DNA of 64,000 nt, taken from the NCBI GenBank assembly GCA_949316235.1, contig OX438748.1, positions 23,305,575-23,369,574 on the forward strand. The letters run 5' to 3'. Below are positions 1 to 10,654 of the stretch, one piece after another; positions within the stretch are counted from its first letter, which is position 1; each line of letters starts with the position of its first letter. The DNA comes from Oegoconia quadripuncta (taxonomy: Eukaryota; Arthropoda; Insecta; Lepidoptera; Autostichidae). The position numbers and the translations under genes were made by a program. The notes under the pieces are model-generated. The model worked only from the letters and a program-made list of their open reading frames with translations. It was not told the DNA's origin and searched no databases.

Positions 1-114
1 CTAATGTTCACGAGGCGGGAGTTAACGAAAAGAAAAATGTCAGAGACCTAAGTAGTGGTTTTTGACTTGAAATTTAAAAATATTTAAAGATTGAACTTTC
101 CTAATAGATTCCGG

Positions 115-215
115 CAAAGAGTTCCACAAAAGAGTTTCCACTTGCAACGATCCTGACTACTTTTGCTTCATCCACTGTCATCAAATTCTGCATACACGCT
201 CGTCGGTTAGTGGTT
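115..215 (-). mobile_element. RTE-type retrotransposon C-terminal fragment
   Basis: On the minus strand this matches the end of the RTE coding region at 55146-55440: the part covering the Arg-Ala-Cys motif, the Met-Arg-Val run and the Trp-Lys-Ser block. It is a short, degraded 5'-truncated piece. Assignment rests on resemblance to the other window copies. Confidence 0.55.
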
Positions 216-639
216 GACCACACCTCATCTTTCATGAGTACGTCAGTCACTTAATTGACGTACGTCCTTCTTGGTCGACTTTTACCGACTATAGGTACGT
301 CCATAACCACCTTAACCTATCTCTATCTTAACCACAGCTCTGTCCGTGATCGTACAAGACTTGAGGCTGCCACGAGATGGGAATCTGGGTACTGGCTGCA
401 TGCTTATCCCTCAGCCAGTACAGGTACCTATCTCGAGCCAAATACCTTGTGTATGCTATCGGCCTTCGTCTTGGTGTTGGGTTCTGTTCTCCTGACAGGT
501 GCTTTTGCGGTAGTGACGTCGACTCTTTGGGCCTTCACATCCTGCCAAAAGAGTGCCGGCCGTTTTTCCTCTCCGACATTATGGATACACTAATATTTTT
601 GAATTCCTTATAAATTCCTTTCCTTATAAAATATATTCC

Positions 640-952
640 TTTTTTATGCACAACGAGTTTGCCCTTATTTTCAATCACACCTGATGTTAAGTGAAGATGA
701 GGCCGAAGGTGGAAGCTTACTGACCCGGAAACCCCATTTGATTAGGAGGACTGGCTATCTTATCCCTGAGAACCAGACCACAACCAATGCTATTAAAATT
801 GCTGTTCGGCGGCAGACTTACGCAGGCGGACATTTTTAAAATACCCTACCACCAACAAAACCTATTACTAAACATGTACCCCGCTGGGGATCGAACCCGC
901 GATCTCCGATTTGTAAACCCTATGTTGTTTACATTGAGCCACGGAGGTGGTT
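640..952 (-). mobile_element. SINE-A copy, near full length
   Basis: Read on the minus strand it starts with AACCACCTCCGTGGCTCAAT. It has a box-A-like TGGCTCAATGT and a box B GGTTCGATCCC, followed by the family body and a short A-rich tail. These are the internal RNA polymerase III promoter elements of a tRNA-derived SINE. It encodes no protein and would depend on a LINE reverse transcriptase for movement. Confidence 0.85.
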
Positions 953-1059
953 AGTTTTATTATCTGTGATGCCTTATATTGTTTTCTTGCTGTTTTGTGT
1001 CAAAATTACCACTAAATACCTTATTTCGCAGTTTAACCACATTTCTAGTATAAACGTTC

Positions 1060-1205
1060 GTCGTTTACAGTTAGATTCTCATTAAATAGTCGGATTTTAC
1101 ATTTTCTAAGCCGCTGCTTGTTCAAAAGGCAATTTTAAATATTCCCTTGAGAAGAAGAAGCAAGAAACTCGAAAGGTTGCTCTTTTAAACACAGGTTTTT
1201 ATATT
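1060..1205 (-). mobile_element. NL1 (Jockey-type) 3' fragment
   Basis: The minus strand carries the NL1 3' UTR words AGAGCAACC...GAGTTTCTTGC and the 'AAGCAGCGGCTTAGAAAATG' block seen in the copies at 3395-3597 and 10895-11180. The terminal TTTGACTTTGAC tail is missing, so this piece has lost its end. Confidence 0.6.
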
Positions 1206-1639
1206 ATAAAAGACACAATATATTTCATATTCAATGTGCTTCACATGCGTTCAAAAGTAGAAGAAATTTATAAATTATTCCCTCCTCCAAACAAAGAAGG
1301 GCGGCAGGACAAGTACAGTCACTCTTACTATAACATTTATCTTACGTAAGCAAATCCTAACTTACTTAGTCATCAAAGTACAATCATAAAAAAGTTGTTA
1401 AAGCATAAAATGAAAAAAATAATTCCACCCCCAAATAACTAAATTGTGACAAAACCCAAACATAAAAGTAAACGAGAGGGTTAATCGGAGGGTATACTGA
1501 AATTACTTTCATCGGACCCGGTTTTAATATTTTCTCTCCCATAATGACTTCATAAAGAAAGTATGGACAGAAATAAGGTTGTGGCTCAATTTGTAATATT
1601 AAGCCTGAAGATCTTTATGATATCCTAGTACAAGCCTTT
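1206..1639. other. Unassigned AT-rich stretch
   Basis: No open frame, splice pair or recognisable repeat was found here. Confidence 0.4.
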
Positions 1640-2190
1640 TTAATCACCATTGCTTTCGGCACTTTTCAGCAGTTTGCCAGCAGGTGCTGTAAAAGACTTA
1701 GTCCACCTAAACACGCATATATCTACGCATCCGCACGGACACCAGCCTGCGTAGCATGCTATCGTTTGTCGTATGCGACGTAGGTGTGAGAGTGGGATAG
1801 ATATATATTTCTTCCAAGCGAATGAGCGGCTCAAATTTTATCTCACCGAGACATGAACGTTTGTCGCGTCTATCATGCTACGAGGGCTGCAAGAAAACAC
1901 GTTTTTGCAATTATCCTGTAATCGTATCCATTGCAAGCCGAATAGTACAAAATAAATAATTCTAAAACGAAGACATCTATTACTGGCTCCTGAGATACAG
2001 GGATCCTATTTTGGGAGCCAGAGGTATAATTAACACGTTGGCAGACACTTTTTTTTTCGCATTCGCATTTGACCACATTCTTACCTGATGGAAAGTGACG
2101 ATGTGGTCGAAGATGAGGCACGCGATCCCAGTAAATGCCTATTCACTCTGCTCTTGAAAATCCCAAGGTTTGTAGGATTCAGGAAAGACT
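1640..2190 (-). mobile_element. NL4 non-LTR retrotransposon 3' fragment, interrupted
   Basis: The right part (about 2070-2190) is the minus-strand NL4 C-terminus (Pro-Glu-Ser-Tyr / Phe-Lys-Ser-Arg / Asn-Arg-His-Leu region), and the left part (about 1730-1830) matches the downstream tail seen at 41815-41950. About 200 bases of other sequence separate them, so the copy is broken by an insertion or divergence. Confidence 0.6.
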
Positions 2191-2287
2191 GACGCCGGAC
2201 ACTGAACCCCTATATACGTAATAACAATAAAACATCTATTGTGTTTGGTTCACTGTCCGTGAACGTGTTAAGTGTGTTGCATTTGCC

Positions 2288-2445
2288 TATGAATATGGAT
2301 GTCGATGGTTGGAAAGGACGAGGAACACCACGGAAAAGGCGGATGGATTGTGTGAAGGGTGATATGAACGAAAAGGGCGTGAATAATGAGGTAACGACTG
2401 ATAGAGAATAAAAAGACGTACTGCGCCGACTCCAAATAAATTGGG
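2288..2445 (+). pseudogene. RTE-like retrotransposon C-terminus, frameshifted
   Basis: Plus-strand codons read NMDVDGWKGRGTPRKRRMDC, then VKGDMN, and after a frameshift KKTYCADSK and a stop. This is the basic C-terminal tail typical of insect RTE-like reverse transcriptases (Gly-Arg-Gly-x-Pro-x-Lys-Arg, then Cys-Ala-Asp-x-Lys). One frame break, no upstream RT domain. Confidence 0.6.
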
Positions 2446-2652
2446 ACCAGAGCATAAATGCAAGTAAACCCGTTTCTTTAAAAATGACAACTGTTTTATA
2501 GTCTTCAATATGTTTTTTACTCAATAAATTTCGTTCTTGTATACAGACTTGCACATCTTAACTTGCCTTACCCCCTGTCACGTGAGCATTTCTTGCATAT
2601 TTAGAAAGGTTAACTAATGGATATTGTTTCAAAACCTTTTTCCCAGTGTTTT

Positions 2653-2754
2653 CTTTTTTTTTATTCACCACGGGTTGGTACTTGACCTCAATCACACCTG
2701 ATCTTAAGTGAAGATGAGGGAAGCGTACTGACCTGGCAACCCCAAAACATTTGG
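2653..2754 (-). mobile_element. SINE-A 3' fragment
   Basis: Only the 3' third of SINE-A is present in minus orientation (TCAATCACACCTGAT, GGGTTGGTACTTGA). It lacks the tRNA-like head, as expected of 5'-truncated retrotransposition. Confidence 0.75.
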
Positions 2755-3137
2755 TCAGTAGTTCAACTGGTAACTCACTACTGGGAGTGCTTCCACCCTA
2801 TTTGGGATGAACTAAAGTAAACGAACCACCATAGTTTTCTTGTCATCGTAAATATCACATTTACATACAGAACCAAAGTAACATTACGCATTGCTTTTTG
2901 TTTTCTCGCCGTTGATGGATAGAGGAAATGTTTGCAATGTCGTTCCAACCCACGCCTACCATTTACGTATGACTATCCCCATGTCTTTTTAGTAATGCCG
3001 AGAATTTTCGGTAGTGTAAAAGGATTTTACCGTCATGGTAAATATATTCATAGAGAAATGTGTTTTTTGTTAGAATGTTAGGCTTTTGTATTTTCTCTTT
3101 ATTGGTTTACCAAGTTTTACCAAGGATTACCAAGTCC

Positions 3138-3325
3138 ATCTTCGGACCACTAGGCGTGGGAAGGGATTCCACCCGTATATTGTTAATATACCGAACATTC
3201 GCACTCATTCTTCATTCGGCGTCAGTCTTTCCTGAATCCTACAACCTTGGGATCTTCAAGAGCAGGGATTGGCTGGGATCGTGTGCTTCATCTTCGACCA
3301 CAATCATACGACGACGACATCAATC
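3138..3325 (+). pseudogene. NL4 C-terminal coding fragment with internal deletion
   Basis: Matches the NL4 C-terminus at 41462-41955 (CCATCTTCGGACCACTAGGC onward) but lacks the segment between the Asn-Ile-Arg-Thr and Ala-Ser-Val-Phe-Pro parts. The codons still read ASVFPESYNLGIFKSR. The 5' part is absent. Confidence 0.7.
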
Positions 3326-3394
3326 AATCATAAAAAAAAAATTAGTTTTTTCGATGTTGAATCATAAATTGTAAAAATATATAGACATGCCAGG

Positions 3395-3597
3395 CTATTT
3401 CACAATTAATAATGAAATATAAAAACCTTTTTGTAATATAAAAACTTTTATGTAAAATCAAAGTCTGATTTTAAAAGAGCAACCCTTCGAGTTTCTTACA
3501 TTTTGAACAAGCAGTAGCTTAAAAAATGTAAAATTGACTATTTTAAGTGTACTCTGTGTACCTACAAAATAAAGCATTTTTGACTTTGACTTTGACT
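3395..3597 (+). mobile_element. NL1 3' UTR and tail
   Basis: Ends with AATAAAGCATTTTTGACTTT followed by further GACTTT units. The AATAAA is an element-encoded polyadenylation signal and the short repeats are the terminal tail. 5'-truncated. Confidence 0.75.
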
Positions 3598-3599
3598 TA

Positions 3600-3745
3600 C
3601 TTAAAAAGAGCAACTCCTGAGTTTCTTGCTCGTTCTTCTCTGGGGAGTATGCTTTGTGAATGAGCGATAATTGTATGTCGTGACGTTTTCAAATGCTATT
3701 TTTATTACTTACTTGACTAAATAAACTTGACTTTGATCTCGACTT
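3600..3745 (+). mobile_element. NL1-related 3' tail, second subfamily
   Basis: Shares AGAGCAACTCCTGAGTTTCT and the GAATGAGCGATAA block with the tail of the Jockey fragment at 18646-19465, ending AATAAACTTGACTTTGATC. It lies directly behind another NL1 tail in the same orientation, so two truncated copies sit head to tail. Confidence 0.65.
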
Positions 3746-3934
3746 TGATCTATGGTGATGACTTAGCACTGATACTGGAAACATGGTCTCCGACTATGGG
3801 TTGGCTATAAATCTTAATGTTTTGTCTTTTGTCAATTGTGTTCCTTTAACAGTGATGTTTTGTTAATGTATTGTTCTATATTTTAAGTATCGCTCTTTGT
3901 CTGCAATAAAAAACTTAAATTGGTTTTTCCTTAC

Positions 3935-4052
3935 GAGGGTTTCCTGGAAGAAATCTCTTTCAGAGATAAGCGCGCCTTTTGTGTATTGTAATTTCTGTCC
4001 TATGTTTGTTCAATGTATGTTTGTATACTTAAATGCAATAAAGTGTTAAATA
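3935..4052 (+). mobile_element. NL2b-like 3' end
   Basis: Contains the NL2 family landmark CCTGGAAGAAATC...AGAGATAAG...CGCC and ends AATGCAATAAAGTGTTAAATA. The polyadenylation-like AATAAA and 5' truncation mark it as a retrotransposon 3' end. Confidence 0.6.
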
Positions 4053-4053
4053 A

Positions 4054-4665
4054 ATGGGTCTTAAAATAAAACTCATAGAAAGAGTCCAAAAAAGATGTTT
4101 TCGCATAATGGGTTACAGATTCGGATTTATTCGCAGTCTGACGTCATATGAGGATCGATTGCAATTTTTTAAAACTACACCTCTCTACTTTAGACGCAAA
4201 CAGCAAGATTTAATTTATTTGCACAAAATTCTACATTCGTATTTAGATTCTTCTTCATTACTCTCTTTGCTTAACTTCAACATTAACCATAGATTTTGTA
4301 ACCCCAAAACATTTTTATTAAATGCCTATAAAAACAACACATCATATTATACTCCCATGGTTAGGATGTGTAGATTTTATAATGAGGTGTCCTCAACTGG
4401 TGATTCCCCTATAGACATATTCGACTTTACCATTAAAAGGCTAGTAAAAGATGTCCTCAATGGAGCTCTATCCCAATTTTACTTTGATGCTTATCTACAT
4501 GATCCGTCAAAGCTAAAAGTGTTTTATTCTGTCAGTATTCTACAGTATAAAATACAATTATTAAGCTTGTTCTTGTTTAACCATGTTGTGTTTCGAATCT
4601 AAGTTAACTTTAAGTTCTTCTCATGTACGATTGTAATCTGTTTTGTGTACCAATAAATAAAATTC
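4054..4665 (+). pseudogene. Jockey-type RT C-terminal domain, 5'-truncated (182 codons)
   Basis: An open frame of 182 codons (4054-4602) begins LIERVQKRCFRIMGY and continues FFKTTPLYFRRKQQDL, then YTPMVRMCRFYNEV. This is the conserved region after the thumb of Jockey-group reverse transcriptases, where a basic helix precedes a Leu-x-x-Arg-Arg-x-x-x-Asp segment. The palm with the Asp-Asp pair is missing. The ATG is probably fortuitous, because an NL2b-like tail abuts it directly upstream. A 3' UTR ends AATAAATAAAATTC near 4665. No stop interrupts the frame, so the insertion is probably not very old. Confidence 0.75.
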
Positions 4666-4669
4666 GCCT

Positions 4670-5049
4670 GTGATGCAGCCTGCCTGACGCAATTTGATAC
4701 AAGAAGCCGTAGTTACATTAGCTTGATTCTTTTAAATCAAAACAATCTTTGCCTATGGCCAATCTACATTATTATACCTTCCAACATTATTCCGCCGTTT
4801 TCACGTAACGAAGCTATTTTCCTTTAATACATCTTTTAACTCCCGACCTCGGAAAAATCTTTTTCGTGATACAAGAAATGGTTGGTAAATGGTTTTTTTT
4901 TCTGAGAAATTTCATCTGGCCCGAGGGAAGGGCGATACAGGAATTACACTACGGAGGTTTAATTTTTTTCCAATTTGTTTTTTGGCTTGCGGCTGTGGAA
5001 CTGAAACTCTCATCGTAAAATCTCTTTGGTGTTGATCGCTTTTGTCAGT
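4670..5049. other. Unassigned intergenic stretch
   Basis: Mixed AT-rich sequence without an ORF or recognised repeat. Confidence 0.35.
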
Positions 5050-5285
5050 AGTTCTATTTATAAGGATGTATACAAGCTTTTAGGTGGGAACTCAGCGAGT
5101 GATGTTGCATTTTTGTTTTTATTTCTTGAAATTTATGATTTCTAGTTTTGAAGTCAATGATTGTGTACAAGAGAAGGTAAGTGTAAATTAAAGTGCGTAA
5201 CGTAGCTTTCGGGTTCCCACAAGAAGCCGCCAAAATCTTTTGTAAAGTATTCTGCCACATTACTGAAGAATGACTTGACCGTGAC
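5050..5285. repeat. U2 unclassified dispersed repeat, copy 1
   Basis: Direct relative of 22390-22625: both carry GGGAACTCA, GTGATGTTGCATT or CTGATGTTGCATT, AATTTCTTGAAATT, then GCTTTCGGGTTC and CACAAGAA with similar spacing. I see no target duplication, terminal repeat or coding potential shared by both. Confidence 0.55.
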
Positions 5286-5749
5286 TAGGCTCTGTACACG
5301 TCAAGTATACGACGAATTACTTGTTTTGACTGAGACTGACATATAAACTGAAGAAATAAGAGAAATAAGACATGGCTGTATGGGCTTAGACCCCTTTGCC
5401 CTTTCCGAGAGGAGTGAATAAAACTAAAAAAACCTGTTGGTTTGATTGTGGTCTTCAGGCGTAGTAACAAGGTTATTCCTATGAAAGGCTCTCTCATGAA
5501 GAGAGGAATACCCAACAGCAGAATGTAAGTTCGTTGGTGTTAATGACCTGTTGAAACTTTGCTCACTAGTGAATAATAAATGAGCGTCACTCCAGTGGAG
5601 TTAAAAACTTCATTCATTACACAGACTCACCGTTCCGGCTTAAATTATACTTTGTTATAATCACTTCACTCACTCGTTACGTCTAGCAAAGAGCTGGCGT
5701 GGAGCCAGCTTAATTCATTTTTCGGAGGCAGACTTCTTGAATGCTGTAT
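5286..5749. other. Unassigned stretch
   Basis: No supported feature. A 76-codon minus-strand frame at 5285-5515 has no recognisable motif and no splice context. Confidence 0.35.
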
Positions 5750-6214
5750 ATAGGGTGAATTTCAATTCGTGTAATTCCCATTAAATGGTGACGACTTCTT
5801 GATTATGAACCACAAGAAATCATAGTCGAATAATAAATTTTTCGACTACCCATACAAATTATACCATTCTAAAACCACCTTAAGTAGGTATGAAAGTCTC
5901 ATGAAAGAAAGGTTAGACGCCCTCCGGGAATGGGAAGGGGCCTGGAGCCGCTTATGCGTTCCAAGATCCTCCCTACTGCCGAAGAAGGTCGCCGCGGGGT
6001 TTTAGTGGGTATCCCTCCCGACAGGGAGGGGAGTACCACATAACCGTCTCGCCGTCCCCCAAGCGAGCGGTACGCGTAATGCGTTTCCCCGCGAAAAAAA
6101 GGTATGAAAGTCCAACAATTTTCGGCTGAATTCGGCTATGGTTCTTAGTGGAAAGTTGTGCGTAACCAAGAACCACCAGTCAACAGCAATTACACGAATT
6201 AAATATCACCCTAT
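5750..6214. mobile_element. MITE-1, TA-flanked inverted-repeat element with nested insertion
   Basis: Left end TATAGGGTGAATTTCAATTC and right end TACACGAATTAAATATCACC-CTATA are near-inverted copies, and both ends sit at TA. The left arm continues into GTGTAATTCCCATTA and the right arm mirrors it. The core is only about 260 bases once the R1-clade insertion at 5899-6100 is removed, so this is a non-autonomous DNA element without transposase. Related pieces lie at 10165, 38144 and 52012. Confidence 0.75.
5899..6100 (+). mobile_element. R1-clade retrotransposon 3' module, with 12-bp target duplication
   Basis: A GC-rich insert bounded by GGTATGAAAGTC at 5887-5898 and again at 6101-6112, ending in a short A run just before the right copy. 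The body is the plus-strand counterpart of the 3' end of the R1-clade fragment at 59342-60164 (shared GCCGCTTATGCGTTCC, GGTCGCCGCGGGGTTT, GTATCCCTCCC). Its residual codons give the extreme ORF2 C-terminus and 3' UTR. It landed in an older MITE-1. Confidence 0.85.
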
Positions 6215-7365
6215 ATGTACCTACTTTATTACGAAGTGATGTCTGTGAATGGAAACAATAAACCTCTCTGACGCCCGTTGCCACACAAATATTCTAAGGG
6301 TCAAGTATCTCGGCGAAAATACCGGCGGTGTTAAAAACGTTTAAAAATACTCTTCTACTGGGTGTATTTGTAATCTGTAAAAAGCAATAGCTACGGGAAT
6401 ATATTATCTATGGATATAATGAATGAACACTACTACAGCTATAATACAAAAAATCAGAAAAATGTTACGAGTTGTAATATTATGTAGGTGTCCCAATATC
6501 CACGATATAATTGGTATTTTTACGGAAAGTACAGATTTATTTCATGATTTCATTAAAAAACGGGTAATTCAATAAATTGTTGTGAGAATTAGAAGCTCTA
6601 TGGCGGGTTTCTAAGCCCGTTCTAATAAAAAACAGTAGTTGGAATTCTATGGCTATACTCCCACCCAAAGAGAAAAAAATTATTTTCGCAAATACAAATA
6701 CTAAATATCATAGCTAACATAACGTGGCGCACATTATTGGATGCGGAATTTAATAGAGAACAAGTTCAAACACAGTCCAAAGGAATTGGAACTCTATAAT
6801 CATTACAATTGAGAGTTGAAAGTCGGGTGTCCGTGGGCACCGATCGGTGTCCGCGTCGTCTAAAGGTAAAAACAGCATTGACAATTTTCTCCCCTTATTT
6901 GATTCTCCTCTTATAGCTGGGTATTTGAAAAATTTTCTTTTAATGGCCATATGTAATGCTGGCGAATCATTTGACGTACGGTAATTTGCGCCATTGTCCA
7001 GTCGTGGACTTCACAATTAGTACTTGCTATAACTTTATTGTTTGTGGACGGATTTTGATATTTTTTTGACATATTTTATAAATGTCAAAAGTCAAAAATG
7101 TCATGTGACAAAAATTTAAAAAATGCCAAATACGTCAAAAAAATGCCAAATATATTTGCTAGATTTTCACAATATTTTTTTTTATTTCTTTCCCATTTTC
7201 TTATTTTTGAAGGCGAAATTATTTTCGCTCTCGCTCGCTCTCGAGATTATTCTCGAGAGCAGCTCGCTGCCCGAGAACTGCCCAAAATACTAGTTTATTA
7301 TTAAACCCTGAGGAAAAATGACGCGTGTTATATTACATATTATGTAATACGGCGTTGTATGTGTA
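6215..7365. other. Unassigned AT-rich stretch
   Basis: About 1.1 kb with no supported gene. It holds short direct repeats built on GTCAAAAATGTC / GCCAAATA (7080-7160) and a CTCGAGA-rich patch at 7225-7270. No splice-bounded frame was recognised. Confidence 0.35.
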
Positions 7366-7369
7366 TCTT

Positions 7370-7478
7370 AGCCAACCCGCATTGGGTCAGCGTGGTGGAG
7401 TATGGCCCATACTCCCTCATTAAACGAGGAAAGGCCTATATCTCTGCAATGGGATGTTTACGGTCTGAGATGATGATG
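7370..7478 (+). mobile_element. SINE-C 3' fragment
   Basis: Matches the last third of the full SINE-C at 23394-23692: CGCATTGGGTCAGCGTGG, then GGCCTATATCTCTGCA and GGGATGTTTACGG with a GATGATG tail. 5'-truncated. A minus-strand SINE-A starts a few bases after its end. Confidence 0.75.
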
Positions 7479-7484
7479 TGTACC

Positions 7485-7724
7485 TTTTTTTTTGCACGAC
7501 GGTTTCGTACTTGACATCAATCACACCTGATGTTAAGTGAAGATGAGGTCGAAGGTGAAAGCGTACTAACCCGGAAACCCCAACACATTTTTGGGGGACT
7601 GGCTATGTTATCTCTGACAGCCGGAACACAACAATGCTATTAACATTGCTGTTTGGCGGCAGATTTAGATAAGATAGAATAAGAAGTAAACCCAATGTTG
7701 TTTACATTGAGCCACGGAGGCGGT
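7485..7724 (-). mobile_element. SINE-A copy with internal deletion
   Basis: Both ends of SINE-A are present on the minus strand, but the interval holding box B and the adjoining body is replaced by a short GAATAAGAAG join. Losing box B should abolish RNA polymerase III promoter strength, so the copy is probably dead. Confidence 0.8.
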
Positions 7725-7809
7725 TAGCTTTGTTTTTTTGAGTTGAGTTTGAGTTTGAGTGCGTTCTTTTTTATTACCCCATAGCCCCAAAAAGGAGGAT
7801 AATGTTTTT

Positions 7810-7990
7810 CAAGTATATGTATACGTAAGTATGTAGATTTCTATGTTACCTCCTGAAAATGCTCGACCGATTTTGAAGTGCAAGGTGTCGTTCGATTCGT
7901 CTTGATACCTAGAGTGTCATAGAATACTATTTATGGTAAAAAAATCCAACATGGCGCTCGTAAAAACAAAATTTTGCTGCCGGGTTATTT
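7810..7990. mobile_element. MITE-2 related fragment
   Basis: Carries TATACGTAAGTATGTA, CGACCGATTTTGAAGTGCAA and the inner words GAGTGTCATA-GAATAC found in MITE-2 at 45488-45688. Only one arm plus core is recognisable. Confidence 0.55.
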
Positions 7991-8289
7991 GGTTTTTAAA
8001 TAGTTATTAATCTAAGTTTTCTTTCAAGAAGCGAATTAAAGCACATCTGCTATAAATACAAAAGAAGAATATTCCGAAAGCATTTGCAACATTTCGAATA
8101 GCTTAGCGTTAGCTGCTGCTCACAGACAAATTGACTCGTTCGCGTTGTAGGTATTTACTTAATTATGTTAAGTCCACTTTTGACAATTATTATTTTAAAC
8201 GAGTATCATTTACAATTACTATACACCACCGTACAACATGATCTTTATAGAATACACACTTAAAGTTGTTATTGAAAATTTTTGCACTA

Positions 8290-8592
8290 GTACCCTACCC
8301 TCGTTTTCTCTCGCAGGGCACTAGCTGAAAATCAGTGTCTTACCGCTATATGTGAAAATCAGTGTCTTACCGTGAGGATCCACACTGAGCGATGGCCCAT
8401 TTATGGTACAGATACACATACAACTCTATTATAAATTGTAACAGTTGTATTTCATTTTAGTTTTTATTTTTATTACAGTGAAATAAGGCTACATTTTGTA
8501 AGAACAACACAAAGCAGAATGATTGTTGCGTCGAATATTTTTGTATGTGTTTCTGTAATATGCAAATAAACGCTTTATCTATCTATCTATCT
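8290..8592 (+). mobile_element. NL3 (CR1-type) 3' UTR, 5'-truncated
   Basis: Has the NL3 3' UTR landmarks CTGAAAATCAGTGTCTTACC (with a local repeat), CACACTGAG and GGCCCATTT, and ends AATAAACGCTTTATCTATCT with further TATC repeats. The same UTR follows the intact RT frame at 30590-32785. Confidence 0.75.
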
Positions 8593-8599
8593 TATTAAG

Positions 8600-9468
8600 T
8601 GTATGTATGTATGTAGTCTTGTAGCCTAAACGGCTCGACCGATTTTGCTCAATTGATGGGTATTTCTTTAAATTCCAAACATTTAGGGAAATTATCGTTA
8701 AACAAATGTTAGTTCTCGTTTTTATTTCGCAATGCAGCTCGACGACATTTTCAGCTAAAACACATGCATGCCTAACCATAACATGCTTAGTTTTTTAGCC
8801 ATCAATAAGTTAACCATGTTTAACAAAATGTCTACCTAATTAAATATCAGTTAGCATTTATTGTTATTAAGATACAAATTAAAAATACGGTTTTCTAAAA
8901 AAATCGAGAATAAGAGCTCGTTTTTTTTATGCTTAATTATTCCAAATTACATCTCTAATTATAACTCTATAAGATAATATAGCAATTATATAAGTCGGTT
9001 CTGAATTATGTCTGGCTAATCTAAATTTTACCGCATTTTCCCTGGGCTAAGTGTAAATTTTGTTATATCAATTTTACCCTTACTTACCTACGTGTGAGAA
9101 AAAAAAACATGAAAGTCCTTGTCTAAGGACAGTGAGCCTGTATCGATCTCTAATCCGGGAGAAGGATGCGACAAACATAATAAAGAAGGACTCGCAAAAC
9201 TTAGCTGGGGTGTTAGAAACGTTTCATGCCATAGGTAGCCAGTTAAATTTATATTCCTTCGAACTAAGATAGAGTTTTCAATTAATCTTTTTAATATAAT
9301 TCTCACATAGAAGTATTGGCATGAAAGAACCATTGTCGCCTTTTAAGACACCTAAAGAGATTGGTTAGTTCTATTCTTTTTACGTGCCGAAACCACAAAT
9401 AATAATAAATATAATTTATTTATTACCCATTCAAATAATATAATATATTATTAATATTATTATGTTTT
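8600..9468. other. Mostly unassigned; weak Helitron-like words at the left
   Basis: About 8615-8660 reads TAGCCTAAACGGCTCGACCG, a phrase shared by many lepidopteran Helitron-like and MITE bodies. The rest is AT-rich, with no supported gene. Confidence 0.35.
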
Positions 9469-9808
9469 AACCGCCTCCGTGGCTCAATGTCAATAACATT
9501 GGCTTTACAATTCGGAGGTCGCGGGTTCGATCCCCAGCGGGGTACATGTTTTAAGTACTCGGTTTGGTTGGTGGTAGGGCATTTTAAATGTCCGCCTGGC
9601 TAGCTACCACCATCTTATCTAAATCTGCCGCCACAGCAATGTTAATAGCATTGTTGTGTTCCGGTTGTCAGAGATAAGATAGCCAGTCCCCTAAATGTGT
9701 TGAGGTTTCCGGGTCAGTACGCTTCCACCTTCGACCTCATCTTCACTTAACATCAGGTGTGATTGAGGTCAAGTACCAACCCGTTGTGCATAAAAAAAAA
9801 AAAAAAAA
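9469..9808 (+). mobile_element. SINE-A, full-length reference copy
   Basis: About 340 bp with box A TGGCTCAATGT at 9480-9490, box B GGTTCGATCCC at 9524-9534, the family body and an A tail of about 18 residues (interrupted once at most). It abuts the coding fragment of a non-LTR element at 9809. The long A tail makes it one of the younger copies in the window. Confidence 0.9.
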
Positions 9809-10160
9809 TGTGGAAGGTATTTCGTGGTAAAACTTGTAATCCGACGATTCTACAGCAATTAAAATTGTGCGTACCTGATGGGTATATAGATAGGAGAAGG
9901 ATGCCTCGACTATTTAAAGTACCAAGAGGCAATACTAATCTTTTAAATAAAGGGCCAATGACACGAGCACTACACACACTCAATGAGATAGCAGACAGAA
10001 CAGATATTGTCATATGCAGTATGAACGAATTTCAAAAAGTCGCGTTATTTGTACGATGTTATTTAGTATAGGTAGATATAGTTGGAATACATAATTGTCA
10101 TTAGTTAACTATCGCATTGGAGTAATCCGTAATGATAGTTATAAGCTTGGTAACTAAATA
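9809..10160 (+). pseudogene. Non-LTR RT C-terminal fragment
   Basis: Codons to the stop at 10069-10071 read LKLCVPDGYIDRRRMPRLFK, then NLLNKGPMTRALHTLNEIA. This is the Jockey-group C-terminal block (a Val-Pro pair, Arg-x-Leu-Phe, then Pro-x-x-Arg-Ala or Met-Cys and Leu-Asn). A short 3' region ending in AATAAATAAATATAATTA follows. SINE-A sits directly at its 5' side. Confidence 0.6.
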
Positions 10161-10164
10161 AATA

Positions 10165-10322
10165 AATATAATTAACCATTCAAAGTAAACCATTCTGAAA
10201 TCACCTTTAGTCTAACAATTTTCGGCTTAATTCGGCTATGGTTCCCACTGGAAAGTTTTTCGTAGTTCGGAGTCGAGTGACCAGTAAACAGGAATTACAC
10301 GAATTAAATTTCACCCTGTAGA
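10165..10322. mobile_element. MITE-1 right half
   Basis: Contains the MITE-1 inner words AATTTTCGGCTTAATTCGGC and the terminal arm CAGGAATTACACGAATTAAA through TTTCACCCTGTA. The left arm is missing. Confidence 0.7.
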
Positions 10323-10324
10323 TT

Positions 10325-10376
10325 ATAAAGAATATATGTGTGTGGCTGGAGAAATAAATAAATGCTTTATCTATAT
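10325..10376 (+). mobile_element. NL3-like 3' tail
   Basis: TGTGTGTGGCTGGAGAAATA then AATAAATGCTTTATCTAT, the end of the CR1-type 3' UTR seen at 33166 and 49386. Only the last 50 bases are present. Confidence 0.55.
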
Positions 10377-10654
10377 GGGTATAATTAGAGTACGTTATGT
10401 ATATATTGTGATTATAATAATTGAAATAATTATATCGATAAATGTAGTGTGTGAATTGTAGAATTAGTATGTGTGTTTTCCCTACTGGCAGGTGTAATAC
10501 AATTGCTATTATTATAAACACTTTATTATTTTTAGTTCTTAGTTCACGGATAACGATAAATATTTATTTATAAAATATATAAAAATTTAATGGTAACACT
10601 TAATGACATTTGTGCAATATTTATAAACAATAATTGTACTATGTATTATAAAAA

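Noticed and set aside
255..593. 112-codon plus-strand ORF near the left edge
   Set aside because: No recognised motif, no splice or promoter context, and a second frame overlaps it for most of its length; probably a chance frame.
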